Shown: piece by piece, positions 1-7,639 of the stretch
Layout: the number at the start of each line of letters is the position of its first letter
Position numbering within the stretch: the stretch's first letter is position 1
Made by a program: the position numbers and the translations under genes
From: Oceaniferula flava
GTDB lineage: Bacteria > Verrucomicrobiota > Verrucomicrobiia > Verrucomicrobiales > Akkermansiaceae
Direction of reading: 5' to 3'
Assembly (NCBI RefSeq): GCF_016811075.1
Contig: NZ_JAFBGL010000008.1
Location: 62,001 to 126,000, forward strand
DNA length: 64,000 nucleotides
The notes under the pieces: generated by a model
Seen by the model: the letters and a program-made list of their open reading frames with translations, nothing else
What the model was told of the DNA's origin: nothing
Database searches by the model: none

Positions 1-86
1 TAGCTCGAAAGTGCCGTGCTGACAAACCGCTTGTGCAAAAGCTTGAACGATCAGTTATGCCAGTCTGGAAGCAAGCGCTCTGGATA

Positions 87-130
87 TTGACTATCAAAGC
101 AGGCAAAATAACATAATCGTTGCTATTTTG
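87..130 (+). promoter_or_regulatory. hipBA promoter with overlapping inverted repeat
   Basis: TTGACT at 87-92 resembles a -35 box. CATAAT at 112-117 (19-base spacer) or TAACAT at 109-114 (16-base spacer) could be the -10. A perfect 7-bp inverted repeat, CAAAATA (104-110) and TATTTTG (124-130) with a 13-base spacer, covers the -10 region, 25 bases before the antitoxin start. HipB-type antitoxins are known to bind such palindromes and repress their own operon, so this is the likely operator. The arms are seen in the sequence; the binding role is inferred. Confidence 0.5.
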
Positions 131-155
131 ACCGTCTGGGCCAAATTGCCTTGGG

Positions 156-494
156 ATGGACAAAATAGAAGCTCTTAGACTACGCAACCCGGATGCGCTC
201 ATCCGGTCGATTGGCGGTCGTCTTCGGGCGCAACGCTTGGCCAAGGGCTGGACGCAAAAACAGCTGGCCGAACGCGCCGGCATCAGCGTTTCCACTCTCA
301 AACTGATGGAGCACGAGGGCAAGGGGTCCTTGCAGCGCCTGGCGAAAGTGGCCGTTTGTCTGGACATCGACGGCGAGCTGCGCAGCTTGTTTGCCGATCG
401 CAGTAGCTACAAGTCGCTGGACGAGGTCGAGCGCACCCTGCGCAAGCGCGCCCCACGCCGTCAGAAGCCCACCCAACAATCACCCAATCCCTGA
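156..494 (+). CDS. hipB: HipB-like XRE antitoxin / repressor
   Basis: 112 aa. A single XRE-type helix-turn-helix lies at about residues 20-75 (WTQKQLAERAGIS followed by the recognition helix VSTLKLMEHEG). The C-terminus is a basic, Pro/Arg-rich tail (RKRAPRRQKP) that looks disordered. The gene sits 22 bases before a hipA-family kinase gene on the same strand, which is the usual antitoxin-toxin order. The expected role is to bind and neutralise the downstream HipA-like kinase and repress the operon, probably through the inverted repeat just upstream. The ATG start has only a weak ribosome binding site. A plain XRE regulator is the alternative, but the partner gene makes HipB the better call. 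Confidence 0.8.
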   Translation: MDKIEALRLRNPDALIRSIGGRLRAQRLAKGWTQKQLAERAGISVSTLKLMEHEGKGSLQRLAKVAVCLDIDGELRSLFADRSSYKSLDEVERTLRKRAPRRQKPTQQSPNP

Positions 495-516
495 TCAGGG
501 AAACCATATACCCAAC

Positions 517-1743
517 ATGAGAATTGAAGTGCTTTACTTAGGCTGCGGCGAGCAGCAGGTCATCGGAGAACTGGCGGAGGCGGTTGATGGTCGATTGTTT
601 TTCGAATACGATGCCGAATGGTTGTCGCGCGGCATCGAGCTATCGCCCGTTTACCTGCCGATCACCACACGCGGCTCGGTAACCACTCCCACGCCACATG
701 TCGGACCCTTGTTTGGGCTCTTTTCAGACAGCCTTCCGGACTGGTGGGGTGAGCAGATGATGAAGAGTTACTTTGGCGACAAGGGCATCCCATGGAACAA
801 GGTCACCGCCTTGCAGAAGCTCGCCTGTGCCGGTGCCCATGCCATGGGTGCGCTAGCCTATCAGCCACCGATGAGCGGCGGTGATTTTCGCGAGGAACTG
901 ACGGTGGAAGTGGCGGAACTGGTCAGCAATGCCCATTCGTTTATTCACGGTGAGACCGCGGAGATGCTTCCGGGTCTGATCCGCTCCGGACTGTCACCGG
1001 GAGGGGCACAACCGAAAGTATTGTTAGGATTCAACCACGACTTCTCGAAGGCTGTGGCCGGAGGTGGTAGCCTGCCCGAAGGATACGATCGCTGGTTGTT
1101 AAAATTCGATCTCGACCCTGAGTATGAGCTCGGTCGGGAAGAGTATGCCTATTCCCAGATGGCCCGTGCCGCGGGGATCAATATGGCGGAGACCCAGCTG
1201 CTAGAAACCGGCGAGGGGACATGCCACTTTTTATCCAAGCGCTTCGACCGCCCAGGCAACTCTCGCCGTCACATCCACACCTACTCGGGACTGACCCACA
1301 CCCTGGTGCGCGATGGATTGGAATACGGCGATCTGATGGATCTCACTCGGGTGCTCACCGGCAGTGAAAAAGAAGTGGAGGAAATCTTCCGCCGCGCCTG
1401 TTTCAATGTCCTCGCTGGCAACGACGACGACCACGGCAAGAACCATGCCTTTTTGATGAAGAAAGACGGCCAGTGGGAAGTCTCACCGGCCTACGATCTG
1501 ACCCGCACCTCCAACCCACTGGTCAGCGGTATGCGTGCCGCTTCGGTGAATGGCAAAAGTGTCAACGTGGGTCGACTCGACCTCAAACGTCTGGGCGAAT
1601 CCCAAAGTGTGCGCAATATCGATCTAGTGATCGACCAGGTGTTAGACGCAATCAAAGATTGGCCACGCTGGGCCGCCGAAGCCGGACTGAGCCCGCACAG
1701 CACTGAGCAAATCCGCGAAGAAATGCCAGGCTCCGAGATGTAG
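517..1743 (+). CDS. hipA: HipA-like serine/threonine kinase toxin
   Basis: 408 aa from the ATG at 517. The open frame extends up to 391, but that part overlaps hipB in another frame and has no HipA character, so I chose MRIEVLYLG. Family features are present: a glycine-rich SPGGAQPK loop near residue 160, KFDLDPEYELGREEYAY with the ATP-contacting region, the catalytic segment GNDDDHGKN near residue 302, and the metal-binding YDLT near residue 326. HipA proteins phosphorylate a target (glutamyl-tRNA synthetase in E. coli) and cause growth arrest; the target here is unknown. The conserved Asp, His and Asn of the active site are intact, so the protein is probably active. It forms an operon with hipB. 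Confidence 0.85.
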   Translation: MRIEVLYLGCGEQQVIGELAEAVDGRLFFEYDAEWLSRGIELSPVYLPITTRGSVTTPTPHVGPLFGLFSDSLPDWWGEQMMKSYFGDKGIPWNKVTALQKLACAGAHAMGALAYQPPMSGGDFREELTVEVAELVSNAHSFIHGETAEMLPGLIRSGLSPGGAQPKVLLGFNHDFSKAVAGGGSLPEGYDRWLLKFDLDPEYELGREEYAYSQMARAAGINMAETQLLETGEGTCHFLSKRFDRPGNSRRHIHTYSGLTHTLVRDGLEYGDLMDLTRVLTGSEKEVEEIFRRACFNVLAGNDDDHGKNHAFLMKKDGQWEVSPAYDLTRTSNPLVSGMRAASVNGKSVNVGRLDLKRLGESQSVRNIDLVIDQVLDAIKDWPRWAAEAGLSPHSTEQIREEMPGSEM

Positions 1744-1806
1744 GGGTAGGTGGTGAATAAAAATCCAACTGGTCGGGCAGAGTGAATTCTGCTTCAGTGG
1801 GTTGTT

Positions 1807-2700
1807 ATGAAAACCACATCCCTTCTCTTGTTCATCGCCCTGCTCCTGACACCGGCTGCGCTCAGGGCGGGGGAATTTGAATCGGCCTTCCGGAAAAATG
1901 TTGGCGAGTTTCTCAACCTGCTCGACGCGCAGCAGGCCAAGGCCTGTTTACTTCCGCTGGACGATGATAAAAACAGACTGCAACGGCAATACACCGGAGG
2001 AAAACGGCCAGGCGTGGAGATCTCCAAGCTGAACGCCCAACAACGTGCCGCGATGGAGAAAGCGCTGCGCATGGTGCTCTCCGACCATGGCTGGAAGATG
2101 GCAAACCGGGTGGCCAAGCAAGATGGCCCTGATGGACTGGCAAAATACTGGATCACCTGCTTTGGCGATCCACGCCAGCAAGGTGACTTCGCCTTCCGCA
2201 TTGCCGAACACCACCTCACCGTGGTGCATTTGGAAGTCGCCGAGGGAGAAACCAAGGAGTTCGGACCGATCCTCTTAGGGGCTAATCCAGCAACCTTATG
2301 GAAAGATGACGAGCTTGCCTTGTTAGATGTTTGGAAAAAAATAGCCGATCCCAAGGCGCTGATTGCCGACAAGGGAGCCATCGCCAGCCGGCTCATGTCG
2401 ATGGATGAAGGGGTGATGTTTTCCTCGCTCAACGCCGATGCCCAAGCGGCTTTGCAATCAGCCTGGAACCAGCGCCTCAGCATTTTCACGACTCCCGTCC
2501 AAAAACGTATCAACGCCCTGCACGCCGAGCGCGGTGGGTGGGAGAAATCACGGGTGGCTTACTATAATCAAAGCCCTGAAAAACGTAGTATCGATGGCGG
2601 ACGTTGGGACTTCAAATGCGGACTTCCTGGAATGGTCTGGGACTATGAGGCCAGTCGTGGCCACATTCACATGAGTCTCTGGGTGAAGGCCCTGAAGTAA
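1807..2700 (+). CDS. Secreted DUF3500-like protein
   Basis: 297 aa with a clear N-terminal signal peptide (MKTTSLLLFIALLLTPAALRAG). The central part contains FRIAEHHLTVVHLEV followed by FGPILLGANPA, and the end has GHIHMSLW. This pattern (HHL, then a GANPA-type motif, then a C-terminal HIH) is typical of the DUF3500 family as I remember it. Members of that family are secreted and have no established function. The gene stands alone, 63 bases after hipA, with no obvious partner. The match is by motif only, so the family name is moderately sure and a biochemical role cannot be given. Confidence 0.6.
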   Translation: MKTTSLLLFIALLLTPAALRAGEFESAFRKNVGEFLNLLDAQQAKACLLPLDDDKNRLQRQYTGGKRPGVEISKLNAQQRAAMEKALRMVLSDHGWKMANRVAKQDGPDGLAKYWITCFGDPRQQGDFAFRIAEHHLTVVHLEVAEGETKEFGPILLGANPATLWKDDELALLDVWKKIADPKALIADKGAIASRLMSMDEGVMFSSLNADAQAALQSAWNQRLSIFTTPVQKRINALHAERGGWEKSRVAYYNQSPEKRSIDGGRWDFKCGLPGMVWDYEASRGHIHMSLWVKALK

Positions 2701-2762
2701 TCAGTCTGCAGCGCCAAAATTGGAGATCTAGGAATCTCTGTTGGAATTTCGAAGACTGCTTG

Positions 2763-3836
2763 CTAAGCCGCGATCCAGAAGTCGACGCCCTCGATGCGGC
2801 CCAAGCCTAACAAGGCATTGCGAATGACATCACCCGCACCACGGCTCGCCACGTAAGCCACGATCACCGCTTGCTCGGCAGGTGGTGGGGAATCTAAGGA
2901 AACGACGGGTCGACCGTGCAACGAGCGTCCAATTTTCCGCGGGTCGATATCGATGAACCCAGCCGCTCGCTGCCACGCCTGTTCGAGGGGGGCGGCACAT
3001 TTCCTGGCGGGTCGACCCGCACCGGCGATCCAAAGCTCCCGCTGATCGCAGCCCGCGCGGGCAATCGCTTTGGCAAGGTAGGGGGCCTTGCAGCGATGGA
3101 ATGCGGCCATGTCATAGCGACGATCGTTGCGCGACAGCCGCGTCGGTGGATCGTGCCATTCGAACAGCACCTCAGGCACCTTCGCCACCTGGATGCCTCT
3201 ATCGAGCCAGCGGAGAAACCATTCATAATCCTCGGGAAAATCGCCGTCGCGATAAGCCAAATCCCCACCTAACAAATTTCGCCGAAGCATCAGGGTGGGG
3301 TGAGGCGTGGGGAGATCGATGAAGCGGCTGAGACGAATGTCTTCCGCTGACACTTGCCGGTTGGCCCAAGCAACATGATGGGCGTAACCGCCGGCACTGG
3401 TGGGATCGCCCGCAAAGCGCACCAGACAAGAAACCATACCCAGTGTGGTCGATGCGTTCAGGACGGCGACCTGCTTTTCCAATCGTTGAGGCAGCGAGAC
3501 ATCGTCGGCATCCATGCGTGCGATGTAGCGACCACGTGCCAAGCGATAACCTAGATTCGAAGTTTCCACCACACCGCTATGATCTTTGCGCACCAGTCGG
3601 ATCTTCTCCGGGTGCTGCTGAACCAGCGCTTTGACGATGGCAGCGGAATCGTCATCCGATCCATCGTCGACAACAATCAGCTCCCAGTCCGTCAGGGTCT
3701 GATCAAGAATGCTCTGGATGGCGCGCGACACGGTTGATGCCGCATTGTAACAGGGCATAACCACAGAGACCGTCGGTGAATGGTTGGACTGATCGATGCC
3801 GAATTCTAACGCGCAGCCATCACATTTTAAGCCCAA
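2763..3836 (-). CDS. Family 2 glycosyltransferase (GT-A fold)
   Basis: About 357 aa. The N-terminus has the GT2 signature TVSVVMPCYNAASTV, then ELIVVDDGSDDDS, and the metal-binding DxD region MDADDVSLPQRLE near residue 110. A cytoplasmic sugar transferase acting on a lipid- or protein-linked glycan is expected; donor and acceptor cannot be told. The C-terminal third (ELWIAGAGRPARKCAAPLEQ) looks like a separate small nucleotide-binding-like domain, which many GT2 enzymes lack. The frame opens with TTG at 3836 and has no ATG before the GT motif, so the start is uncertain. It is convergent with the DUF3500-like gene and lies outside the main polysaccharide locus. Confidence 0.8.
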   Translation of the reverse strand: MGLKCDGCALEFGIDQSNHSPTVSVVMPCYNAASTVSRAIQSILDQTLTDWELIVVDDGSDDDSAAIVKALVQQHPEKIRLVRKDHSGVVETSNLGYRLARGRYIARMDADDVSLPQRLEKQVAVLNASTTLGMVSCLVRFAGDPTSAGGYAHHVAWANRQVSAEDIRLSRFIDLPTPHPTLMLRRNLLGGDLAYRDGDFPEDYEWFLRWLDRGIQVAKVPEVLFEWHDPPTRLSRNDRRYDMAAFHRCKAPYLAKAIARAGCDQRELWIAGAGRPARKCAAPLEQAWQRAAGFIDIDPRKIGRSLHGRPVVSLDSPPPAEQAVIVAYVASRGAGDVIRNALLGLGRIEGVDFWIAA

Positions 3837-3904
3837 AGATCAAAAGAGATGTCACAAAACCTGGATCTCGGAGAAAAAGCCTGTCCGATACTTCATTTTA
3901 TCAG

Positions 3905-5035
3905 TCACACACTGAGAAAAGCCTTTTTCCTATACAGCCAATAGAGCACCAGCCACTGCACCAGAACCAGTCCGCCGAGCAGGATGAGCTGCTGCACATC
4001 CGTATCGCTTTGACTGCGGGCCAAACCACGGAAAACAAAGTCACGAATATTTTTCCACGGCACATACCATTGGCTGGCATAAATCAGAATGGCGTTCATC
4101 CCGATCGGGATAAAGAACCACCCCAGCCAACGCTGTCTGGCAACATCCATGGTGATGTAGAAGGCGGCAAAACACAGGAAAGACCAGCCTGCCGAGCAGA
4201 GAATGAATGAAGGCGACCAGAGATCCTTGACGATGGGGATTAGCTGACTCCACAGCCAGCCAAGACCGAGACACAACAGTCCTGCCGCAATCAGCTCAAG
4301 ACCACAGCGCAATCTGGCCCGGCCATACCCCCGCACCCACTCACCAGCCAAAGCGCCTAACAGACAGAGCATTCCTGCGGGTAAAATACGAATACTGCCT
4401 TCCGGGTCATAATTTTCCCGATACAACGCGGTGCTGATGAGATTGCGATCGAGCCAGGCTGCCAGATTATTTTCCTGCGTCATCTGCTGTCCTTTTCCAG
4501 GATAGGGAAGATACATCAGAATCAGGTGATAGAAGACGAGCACAGTCACGAAAATCACCAACCGCATTTGCCACGATTCCACGTGCAGGGTGATGCTGGC
4601 ACCGATCAAATAACTCATTCCAATCAGCCAGAGCACGTTGTAAAAACGGATGTGATCGGGTTGAAAACTGAGAGCGCTAAAACTCAGCCCGATCAAAATC
4701 AACATCATCGATCGGATGAGAATCTTAACCTGTAAGCGCCAAGCCGATACACCATTGTCCAGCTTGGCCAATATTGAATAGGGCACTGCCATGCCAGCGA
4801 GGAAGATAAACAACGGGAAAATTAAATCGTAAAAATGGAACCCTTCCCATTGAACATGAGTCAATTGAACCGATAACTCTCGAAGCCAGAAATCGTCCAC
4901 GTCTAGCAGATTTGCCAATGCTAGAACAAAACCCGAACCCCCAATAATCCAGAACATCTCAAAGCCGCGGAGAGCATCCAGAGAAAACAGACGTTGCGCC
5001 GGATCGGCAGCTTCTTGAGACTTTTCGTCAGACAT
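3905..5035 (-). CDS. HGSNAT/NagX-like transmembrane acyltransferase
   Basis: 376 aa polytopic membrane protein with about ten hydrophobic segments. The N-terminal RLFSLDALRGFEMFWIIGG and the following HFYDLIFPLFIFLAGMAVPYS are typical of the heparan-alpha-glucosaminide N-acetyltransferase catalytic domain family (NagX, DUF5009-type). These proteins are thought to transfer acetyl groups across the inner membrane to amino sugars. The RLFSLDALRGF segment follows a short charged N-terminus, which fits an ATG start at 5035. In polysaccharide-degrading bacteria these genes often occur near amino-sugar catabolism, but none is visible here; the neighbour is a GT2 gene. The substrate is unknown. Confidence 0.75.
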   Translation of the reverse strand: MSDEKSQEAADPAQRLFSLDALRGFEMFWIIGGSGFVLALANLLDVDDFWLRELSVQLTHVQWEGFHFYDLIFPLFIFLAGMAVPYSILAKLDNGVSAWRLQVKILIRSMMLILIGLSFSALSFQPDHIRFYNVLWLIGMSYLIGASITLHVESWQMRLVIFVTVLVFYHLILMYLPYPGKGQQMTQENNLAAWLDRNLISTALYRENYDPEGSIRILPAGMLCLLGALAGEWVRGYGRARLRCGLELIAAGLLCLGLGWLWSQLIPIVKDLWSPSFILCSAGWSFLCFAAFYITMDVARQRWLGWFFIPIGMNAILIYASQWYVPWKNIRDFVFRGLARSQSDTDVQQLILLGGLVLVQWLVLYWLYRKKAFLSV

Positions 5036-5183
5036 GATGCAGGGGAATATGTTAAGAAAGCTGAAATAGTAGTCGATCGCCGGTCAATGACGAGTCAATT
5101 TATCGAATGTGGTTTTTTTAGCATTTGGAGCGCGACACAGCTGAGGGGACATGGCATAGTAAAAGTCAACGACATTAGAAATC

Positions 5184-5594
5184 ATGAGCAACCGTCTACC
5201 TAAGCCCCACGATTATATTCCTGAGCCATGCCAAGAAAATTGGCACAGCATGTCAGGCGATGAAAAAATGCGCCACTGCGAGAAATGCTGCACCCACGTG
5301 CACAATCTCACGGGCATGTCTGCACAGCAAATTGCTGCGCTCCGCGTGGACCATGGAGGCAAACTCTGTGGTGCATTCCGCATTGGCTCTGGTATGGCCA
5401 AGCCTCTGGCATTGGGCTCAGGAATTGCCTCGCTCGCCTTGGCTTCGTGCTCAGACCCAGAGCCTCCATTGGTCGGCATGGTTCCACCAATCAGTGAACA
5501 GGGGCAAGAGGATGACCACGCAACGCCTCCTCCACACACAGATCATGAAATGGTAGCAGGCATGATCTGTCCGGCCACTCCGGAGGACGATTAA
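5184..5594 (+). CDS. Cys-motif protein with internal lipobox-like segment
   Basis: 136 aa, function unknown. Residues 11-66 carry a conserved-looking cysteine pattern: PCQENWHSM, then RHCEKCCTHVHNLTGMS, then GKLCGAF. I recall similar N-terminal blocks (C..W..M....R.C..C...V.nlT.M) in many Bacteroidetes and Verrucomicrobia proteins, where they may bind metal. A hydrophobic stretch ending LALASC at about residues 75-93 looks like a lipobox but is far from the N-terminus. The tail is acidic and His/Pro-rich (EDDHATPPPHTDHE). The upstream ribosome binding site is weak. It is divergent from the HGSNAT-like gene. Confidence 0.6.
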   Translation: MSNRLPKPHDYIPEPCQENWHSMSGDEKMRHCEKCCTHVHNLTGMSAQQIAALRVDHGGKLCGAFRIGSGMAKPLALGSGIASLALASCSDPEPPLVGMVPPISEQGQEDDHATPPPHTDHEMVAGMICPATPEDD

Positions 5595-5715
5595 CCAGTG
5601 CCTCAAACATCAATTTTTGGGAAAACAATCAGTCTTCTACACAGGTAGAATATTCAGTCCCGCAGCGGGGATTTCATGCTTTAGCTGCAACGATGGTTTG
5701 AGCACACTCACGCCC

Positions 5716-6516
5716 ATGAACGACCTTTCAGCGACCCTCACCAGTTGTATCGATCTCGTCCGCCGTGTCGGAGATTTTCAACTCAGCCACTTCCGCAAAA
5801 TGCCGGATGATGCCAGTGATATGAAGGCGGTGCGTGAGACCGTGTCCTTCGTCGATGTCGAGTCGGAGAACATGCTCTCGCAAGGATTATTGCCACTCGT
5901 TGATAACGCTGGGTTCTACGGCGAGGAAAGTGGCAAGTCCGGTAGCCAGGAGCTGGTATGGATTGTCGATCCGCTCGACGGCACCACCAACTACCTCAGT
6001 GGACTCGATCAGTTTTCCATTTCGGTCGCCTTGGTGGAAGCCGGCAAAACTATCCTCGGAGTCATCTATAAACCGGCTACCGGCGAGGTCTATTCCAGCG
6101 TCCGAAGGCAGGGGGTGTGTTACAATGGCGAGCCGACCAAGCCAACCCATCCGGAGATCGAAGCCAAAGACGCCTTGTTCTCCACCGGCTTTCCATATCG
6201 TTCCGCCGACGTTGCTGAACAGTTTTTCCAAGCCGCACCCCAGGTTCTCACACTTGGCAGAGGTATCCGCAGATCGGGCAGCGCAGCGCTCGATGTTGCC
6301 AACTTGGCCATGGGCTGGCAGCAAGGATTCTGGGAAACTGATCTCCAGCCTTATGACATCGCAGCCGGCATGCTGATGATGGCTGAAAACGGGATCGTAG
6401 TGACCAATCATCAAGGCAAACCCTATGACATGTTCAACGACCGCTTAATGGTCGCAGGCCTATCAAAGGTTCATGAAAAATTGTTGCCGGTGATTTCCGC
6501 CAACTACGCGCTGTAG
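5716..6516 (+). CDS. Inositol-monophosphatase family phosphatase
   Basis: 266 aa from the ATG at 5716 (MNDLSATLTSC). The open frame runs further upstream, but those residues are unlike the family. All metal-binding motifs are present: GEESGKS near residue 72, DPLDGTTNYLSG near residue 90, and ETDLQPYDIAAGMLM near residue 210. Members hydrolyse phosphate from myo-inositol-1-phosphate, fructose-1,6-bisphosphate, histidinol phosphate or PAP with Mg2+. The exact substrate cannot be read from sequence alone, so no symbol is given. Length fits the SuhB/IMPase family. No partner genes are adjacent. Confidence 0.85.
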   Translation: MNDLSATLTSCIDLVRRVGDFQLSHFRKMPDDASDMKAVRETVSFVDVESENMLSQGLLPLVDNAGFYGEESGKSGSQELVWIVDPLDGTTNYLSGLDQFSISVALVEAGKTILGVIYKPATGEVYSSVRRQGVCYNGEPTKPTHPEIEAKDALFSTGFPYRSADVAEQFFQAAPQVLTLGRGIRRSGSAALDVANLAMGWQQGFWETDLQPYDIAAGMLMMAENGIVVTNHQGKPYDMFNDRLMVAGLSKVHEKLLPVISANYAL

Positions 6517-7121
6517 CCATAACACGTCTGGCATGGGGCCTGAGAACTCTCCGTGTGATGTATTAAGACCGTCTCGCGCTATCAGAGGGTATCAGCAAGC
6601 TCTTCAGAAGACATATACCAGACCACGTATTACATGTATTGTGCGAAGTTGTTAATTGATGACGAATACGCATGCACAATTACACAGCCGCAAACGGAAC
6701 CAGTCAACCTCTCGATTGAGCCCCACCAGCGCAAGTGCCTGCCCAGATCCGTGATAAATGATTAATGGTTGAGTTGGTCATGGGGCGAACATTCTGTCGC
6801 TCCTCCGGCGCTCGCCGCGTCAGGCATCAGGTCCGGTGGTTCCGCCAGGCTTCACCAACGGCTAGTTTTTGTCGCTATTCCAGAGCTGTTGCTAAAGATC
6901 ACTCCGAATGCACACACTGCGCTGCTAAAATGATTAAACAAATGACGCTAGCCGCTCAGCCGCTCAGCCGTCAGATCCGTCCAATCAACCAATCAACCAA
7001 TCAACCAATCAACCAATCAACCAATCAACCAATCAACCAATCAACCAATCAACCAATCATGTCAGACTCATGATTCTTATGAGTTTGAATGCGAATACCA
7101 GTAACTTAAGTTGTCCCTAAT
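6517..7121. other. Gene-poor 600-bp stretch with tandem repeat
   Basis: I see no convincing gene between the phosphatase and the small secreted protein. The region contains the 8-bp tandem repeat listed separately, preceded by short direct repeats of GCCGCTCA near 6950-6965. An open frame at 6765-7073 translates the repeat into alternating Pro-Ile-Asn-Gln/Ser-Thr-Asn-Gln and otherwise lacks protein character. The origin of the stretch (decayed sequence or a dispersed repeat) cannot be told from one copy. Confidence 0.5.
6981..7060. repeat. Tandem repeat, ten units of CCAATCAA
   Basis: Nine exact 8-bp units of CCAATCAA follow head to tail, and a tenth (CCAATCAT, 7053-7060) differs in its last base. 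The array ends 62 bases before the start of the next gene. Perfect identity between units suggests recent expansion by slipped-strand replication, so copy number may vary between strains. Confidence 0.95.
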
Positions 7122-7499
7122 ATGACCTTAACCCCTCGAGTTTCGCAACTTACATCATTCCGCTTCTTTCTGAACTGCTTCATAGTTATCGCCGTATGCC
7201 TGTGTTCTGCTGGTGAACTGGAAGCCCAAAAAGGTGGTAAAAAGAAAAAGCCAGCTACGAATGTCATTACCTCCATCAACAAGGAAACCACCGAATTTGT
7301 GGTCAATCGTAAGACTTACATCGCCTCCGACCGCGTGGTGATCAAAATCGACAACAAAAAGGCCGAATTCTCCGACCTCAAGGTAGGAATGACCACGATT
7401 GTTGCCTCACGTGTCGCTAATTACGGGAAAAAAGTAGGCACCAATACCTACGAGGCCCTCCGAATCTCGGCGATGACGTCGAAGAAAAAGAAAAAGTAA
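7122..7499 (+). CDS. Small secreted basic protein, unknown
   Basis: 125 aa. A basic start is followed by a hydrophobic segment (FFLNCFIVIAVCLCSAG), probably a signal peptide with cleavage near ELEAQ. The mature part begins with a Lys cluster (KGGKKKKP) and ends in another (MTSKKKKK). The middle, about 70 residues, alternates short strands (TEFVVNRKTYIASDRVVIKI ... DLKVGMTTIVAS), suggesting a small beta-barrel or OB-like fold. I do not recognise a family. The gene follows the tandem repeat region and is convergent with htpG across a shared hairpin. Confidence 0.65.
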   Translation: MTLTPRVSQLTSFRFFLNCFIVIAVCLCSAGELEAQKGGKKKKPATNVITSINKETTEFVVNRKTYIASDRVVIKIDNKKAEFSDLKVGMTTIVASRVANYGKKVGTNTYEALRISAMTSKKKKK

Positions 7500-7573
7500 C
7501 CACTGGGCGCAAACGTCAGTGCAATCATGCGACTGAGGCCCCCTCTCCGCTTAAATTTACTCAATACCCCCAC

Positions 7574-7610
7574 AAAAAACGGCCGTGTTCCTCGTGAACA
7601 TGGCCGTTTT
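7574..7610 (-). terminator. Intrinsic terminator of htpG, possibly bidirectional
   Basis: A 15-bp stem (7576-7590 with 7596-7610, one G-T pair) closes a five-base loop. Read on the minus strand it is followed by six T residues, so it serves htpG. On the plus strand it ends in four T residues and may also stop the small secreted-protein transcript. Confidence 0.85.
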
Positions 7611-7639
7611 GAGTGTAAGAATGCTTGATCCTGAGACGC

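Noticed and set aside
391-516. Upstream extension of the hipA reading frame
   Set aside because: The extension overlaps hipB in another frame and its residues lack family character; the ATG at 517 gives a normal HipA N-terminus.
3776-4210. Plus-strand open frame across the end of the HGSNAT-like gene
   Set aside because: It is antisense to a gene with clear membrane-protein motifs and has no protein-like features.
6765-7073. Open reading frame across the 8-bp tandem repeat
   Set aside because: Its C-terminal third is only the translated repeat and the rest has no protein-like composition; no start signal is visible.
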